Assembly: GCF_014640075.1 (NCBI RefSeq)
Contig: NZ_BMGG01000003.1
Span: 129,866 to 193,865 of the forward strand
Length of the DNA: 64,000 nucleotides
Direction: 5' to 3'
Source: Chelatococcus reniformis
GTDB taxonomy: Bacteria > Pseudomonadota > Alphaproteobacteria > Rhizobiales > Beijerinckiaceae
The position numbers were made by a program, and so were the translations under genes. Under the pieces are notes generated by a model. That model saw nothing but the letters and a program-made list of their open reading frames with translations, had not been told where the DNA came from and made no database searches. Position 1 is the stretch's first letter. The number at the start of each line of letters is the position of its first letter. Shown in pieces: positions 61,146-64,000 of the stretch.

Positions 61146-63419
61146 GTGGCACAGGATGACCAGCCCCCGTTCGGCGGCCGGATCGGCCGCACCATCGGCG
61201 AATCGACGCCATGGTGGCCGAAGGGCGAGCGCGCACCGGCGGGTGCGCCCAATATCCTGATCGTGCTGTTCGACGATGTCGGCTTCTCCGACTTCGGCTG
61301 CTACGGCTCGCCGATCCGAACGCCGACCATCGACGCGCTTGCGGCGGCAGGCCTGCGCTATACGAGCTTCCACACCACCGCCATGTGCTCGACCACGCGG
61401 GCGGCCCTGCTGACCGGCCGCAACCATCACTCCGTCGGCGTCGGCTGCCTGGCCAATTTCGACAGCGGCTATCCCGGCTACCGCGGCAAGATCGCGCGTG
61501 AGGCCGGCACCATCGCCGAGATGCTGAAGCCGCACGGCTACCGCAGCTACATGGTGGGCAAGTGGCACGTCACGCCGCTGACCGAGAGCGGCGCCACCGG
61601 CCCCTTCGACGGCTGGCCGCTCGGTCGCGGCTTCGACCGATTCTACGGCTTCCTCGACGCCGAGACCGACCAGTATGCGCCGGAGCTCATCCTCGACAAC
61701 TCGCACGTGGACCCGCCCGGCAGCTTCGCCGACGGCTATCACCTCACCGCCGACCTGGTGGACCGCACGATCCGCTTCATCGCCGACCACGAGGCCGACA
61801 AGCCGGACCTGCCCTGGCTGACGTGGCTCGCCTTCGGCGCCTGCCACGCGCCGCACCAGGCGCCGTTCGAGCTGATCAAGGGCTATGACGCCGTCTTCGC
61901 CGACGGCTGGGACGTGGAGCGCGAGCAGCGGCTGGCCCGGCAGATCGCCATGGGCGTTACGCCGGAGGGCACGCGCCTGCCGCCGCGCAACGACGGCGTC
62001 GGCCCCTGGGCGGAGCATGGCGAGGACGAGCGGCGCCTGTTCACGCGCCTCCAGAGCGCCTACGCCGCCATGCTCGACCACGCCGATCAGCATCTGGCCC
62101 GGCTCTTCGCCTTTCTCGACCAGGCGGGGCTGCGCGATGACACCCTGGTCGTCGTGCTCTCCGACAACGGCGCGAGCCAGGAGGGCGGCCCGCTCGGCTT
62201 CGTCAACGCGATGGGCCCCTACAACTTCCGCCCGGAGCCGATGGCCGAGAAGCTCGCCCGCATCGACGACATCGGCGGCCCGGACACTCACTCCAATTTC
62301 CCGCACGGCTGGGCCATGGCGGCCAACACGCCGCTGCGCCGCTACAAGCAGAACACCCATGGCGGCGGCATCCGCGACCCATTCGTCATCTCCTGGCCGG
62401 CACGTATCAAGGCCCGGGGGGAACTGCGCCATCCGTTCGTGCACGCGTGCGATCTGGTGCCGACCCTGCTCGAGCTCGTCGGGGTCGAGGCGCCGAGCGA
62501 GATCGGCGGCGTCGCGCAGCAGCCGCTGGAAGGGGTGAGTTTCGCCGCGAGCCTGACCGATCCCGACGCTCCGCAACGGCCCAAGCCCCAGTATTTCGAA
62601 ATGTTCGGCCACCGCGGCATCTGGGAGGCCGGCTGGAAGGCGGTGGCCTACCACCCGTCCGGCTTCCCCTTCGACAAGGACAAGTGGGAGCTGTTCCACC
62701 TCGACCGGGACTTCTCGGAAGCGGAGGATCTCGCGGCTACCGAGCCCGAGCGCCTGGCGGCCCTGATCGAGCTGTGGTGGCGCGAGGCCGAGCGCCACAA
62801 GGTGCTGCCGCTCGACGACCGCTTCGCACCTCGCTTCGCCGAGAACGCCGCCCGCTTCCACGGGCCACGCCGCCGCTTCGTCTTCCATGCCGGCATGGGG
62901 CACGTGCCGACCGACGTGGCCCCTGACGTGCGCAGCCGCGACTACACCATCGAGGCGAAGGTCGAGATCACCGGTGCGACTGAGGGCGTGCTCATCGCCC
63001 ACGGCGATGCCACCTCCGGCTACAGCCTGTTCGTGCGCGACGGCCGGCTCGTCTACGACATGAACGTGGGCGGCGAGCACCGCACCGTGGTGTCGGACCG
63101 CGCGGTGCCGTCCGGTTCTCGCCGGCTCGGCGTGCGCGTGGCCAAGCCGGTGCCGGTCAACCCGCGCCAGCCGCAGCTCAGGATCTGCACGCTCACCATC
63201 GACGGCGAGCCCGCCGGCAGCGCCGAGAGCAACCTGAACTTCATCAACTTCATCTCGTGGTCCGGCCTCGACATCGGGCGCGACCGCGGCAGCCCGGTCG
63301 CCAACTATGCTGCGCCATTCACCTTCACCGGCAAGTTGATCCGCGTCGTCGTCGAAATGCACGACGGCCAGCAGCTCGACGGCGACGGCATCGGCAAGGC
63401 GGAAATGGCGCGGCAGTAA
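61146..63419 (+). CDS. arylsulfatase (formylglycine-dependent sulfatase family)
   Basis: 757 residues from a GTG at 61146 with GAAGGGAGGAC upstream. The metal motif ILIVLFDDVGFSDFGCYGS near 37-55 and the active-site Cys81 in HTTAMCSTTRAALLTGRNHHSVG are plain. The signature is C-S-T-T-R rather than C-x-P/A-x-R. MVGKWHVTPL near 138 and LVVVLSDNGASQEGG near 335 are the later metal and sulfate motifs. A C-terminal beta domain follows from about 575. No signal peptide is present, so it is cytoplasmic. It would hydrolyse a sulfate ester; a MFS importer gene follows. Confidence 0.88.
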   Translation: MAQDDQPPFGGRIGRTIGESTPWWPKGERAPAGAPNILIVLFDDVGFSDFGCYGSPIRTPTIDALAAAGLRYTSFHTTAMCSTTRAALLTGRNHHSVGVGCLANFDSGYPGYRGKIAREAGTIAEMLKPHGYRSYMVGKWHVTPLTESGATGPFDGWPLGRGFDRFYGFLDAETDQYAPELILDNSHVDPPGSFADGYHLTADLVDRTIRFIADHEADKPDLPWLTWLAFGACHAPHQAPFELIKGYDAVFADGWDVEREQRLARQIAMGVTPEGTRLPPRNDGVGPWAEHGEDERRLFTRLQSAYAAMLDHADQHLARLFAFLDQAGLRDDTLVVVLSDNGASQEGGPLGFVNAMGPYNFRPEPMAEKLARIDDIGGPDTHSNFPHGWAMAANTPLRRYKQNTHGGGIRDPFVISWPARIKARGELRHPFVHACDLVPTLLELVGVEAPSEIGGVAQQPLEGVSFAASLTDPDAPQRPKPQYFEMFGHRGIWEAGWKAVAYHPSGFPFDKDKWELFHLDRDFSEAEDLAATEPERLAALIELWWREAERHKVLPLDDRFAPRFAENAARFHGPRRRFVFHAGMGHVPTDVAPDVRSRDYTIEAKVEITGATEGVLIAHGDATSGYSLFVRDGRLVYDMNVGGEHRTVVSDRAVPSGSRRLGVRVAKPVPVNPRQPQLRICTLTIDGEPAGSAESNLNFINFISWSGLDIGRDRGSPVANYAAPFTFTGKLIRVVVEMHDGQQLDGDGIGKAEMARQ

Positions 63420-63430
63420 AAGCCGGTCGA

Positions 63431-63522
63431 GAGATGGCCAGGTCAAGCCCGGCCATAACATTCAAAGCTATTCGGGCATCGATGCAAAGTCGTCATGGCC
63501 GGGCTTGACCCGGCCATCCATC
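63431..63522. repeat. paired REP-like element between sulfatase and MFS genes
   Basis: GAGATGGCCAGGTCAAGCCC with GGCCAT (63431-63456) and GTCATGGCCGGGCTTGACCC with GGCCATCCATC (63492-63522), inverted copies separated by about 35 bp. It is the cleanest representative of the family in this window. The 128-bp gap between genes is mostly this element. Confidence 0.8.
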
Positions 63523-63547
63523 AAGCAAGGTAAAGAGGCCCAAGACC

Positions 63548-64000
63548 ATGACGACGCGCGCAGCGCAGCCCGGCGCCTGGGGCATCGTGGCCCTGCTGTT
63601 CCTGTTCATGTTGATCAACTTCGTCGACAAGGCGATCATCGGGCTCGCCGGCGTGCCGATCATGCGCGACCTGGAGCTCACGCCGAGCCAGTTCGGCCTG
63701 GTCGGCTCGAGCTTCTTCTTCCTGTTCTCGATCTCGGCCATCGTCACGGGCTTTCTGGTGAACCGCATTCAGGCGCGCTGGGCCCTCCTGGTCATGGGTC
63801 TGGTGTGGGCGCTGACGCAGTTTCCGATGCTGGGCCAGATCGGCTTTGCCGGCCTCATTGCCTGCCGCATCGTGCTCGGCGCGGGCGAAGGCCCGGCCTA
63901 CCCGGTGGCATTGCACGCCGCCTACAAGTGGTTCCCGAACGAGCGGCGCGTGCTGCCCACCGCGGTCATCGCCCAGGGCGCCAGCATCGGCGTCATGGTG
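63548..64000 (+). CDS. MFS transporter (anion:cation symporter-like), N-terminal part
   Basis: The first 151 codons; the gene continues beyond the right edge. ATG at 63548. Helix 1 is WGIVALLFLFMLINFVDKAII, with the N-F-x-D-K of ACS/galactonate-type transporters. ELTPSQFGLVGSSFFFLFS is helix 2 and IVLGAGEGPAYPVALHAAYKW contains the GEGxxYP motif of helix 4. It follows the sulfatase across a REP pair and may import the sulfated or desulfated substrate. Confidence 0.87.
   Translation, partial: MTTRAAQPGAWGIVALLFLFMLINFVDKAIIGLAGVPIMRDLELTPSQFGLVGSSFFFLFSISAIVTGFLVNRIQARWALLVMGLVWALTQFPMLGQIGFAGLIACRIVLGAGEGPAYPVALHAAYKWFPNERRVLPTAVIAQGASIGVMV

Noticed and set aside
61095-63461. 788-codon minus-strand frame opposite the arylsulfatase
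   Set aside because: Antisense shadow of a gene with a clear sulfatase fold.

Overview
The window is high-GC (third-position G/C-rich) DNA that is densely coding, with long CoA-ester catabolic clusters, orphan branched-chain-amino-acid-type binding proteins, and intergenic palindromic repeats of the kinds seen in Hyphomicrobiales (Rhizobiales). It most likely comes from an alphaproteobacterial chromosome, for example a Xanthobacteraceae/Bradyrhizobium-like lineage. The genus cannot be fixed from sequence reading alone. I see no rRNA, tRNA, CRISPR array, prophage or intact insertion sequence.

Layout. (1) 1-7400: a divergent TetR regulator faces a complete fatty-acyl/aryl-acyl beta-oxidation module: acyl-CoA dehydrogenase, SCP2-type thiolase, two MaoC-type hot-dog subunits, SDR dehydrogenase, acyl-CoA ligase and a second SDR. 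A palindrome overlaps the first start codon. (2) 7600-17800: a GSU2403-type nucleotidyltransferase-fold protein behind inverted repeats; a PmtA-like methyltransferase; an OmpR-type two-component pair; an FAD monooxygenase; an ABC-F ATPase that appears to have an upstream leader ORF; a type I methionine aminopeptidase; a truncated SMI1/KNR4 remnant; and a zinc-ribbon/MBL-fold protein. (3) 18057-26215: a tightly packed cluster with two MaoC hydratase subunits, CaiB-type CoA transferase, HpcH/HpaI-type CoA-ester lyase, IclR regulator, acyl-CoA dehydrogenase, SDR, MmgE/PrpD and an alpha/beta hydrolase. It is consistent with breakdown of a branched dicarboxylic acid (itaconate/mesaconate/methylsuccinate type) by CoA activation, oxidation, hydration and C-C cleavage.

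(4) 26400-38745: three orphan LivK-type binding proteins, a DUF2778/Tlde1-like L,D-transpeptidase, a ChaC-like gamma-glutamylcyclotransferase, an Arg/Lys/Orn decarboxylase with an adjacent GNAT, cytidine deaminase, and a further acyl-CoA ligase. (5) 38900-42550 is accessory in character: an HxlR/SDR divergent pair, truncated SDR and FAD-monooxygenase pseudogenes, and a Xre-RES toxin-antitoxin module. (6) 42660-52670: DHA2-type MFS pump, YghU-like GST, Old Yellow Enzyme, a trypsin-fold protein without its catalytic triad, a GrdB-like protein with a CPVC motif, 1-Cys peroxiredoxin, a fourth orphan binding protein, a putative outer-membrane barrel behind a Fur-like box, a small secreted protein and a GNAT. 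(7) 52770-64000: a serine beta-lactamase-like hydrolase, a CAX-type cation/proton antiporter divergent from a second OmpR/EnvZ-type pair, LpxD, an SGNH hydrolase, TetR divergent from an arylsulfatase, and the start of an MFS transporter.

Intergenic spaces carry at least four dispersed palindromic elements. One is a paired GGCC-rich REP-like family, one is a ~102-bp element present twice, and two are hairpin families that sit where convergent genes need terminators. No obviously new multi-gene system stands out. The best leads are the ABC-F leader ORF, the GSU2403 locus with its inverted repeats, the dicarboxyl-CoA cluster, the perfect FNR/FixK-type box in front of an orphan binding protein, and the inactive-protease/GrdB-like/peroxiredoxin row.
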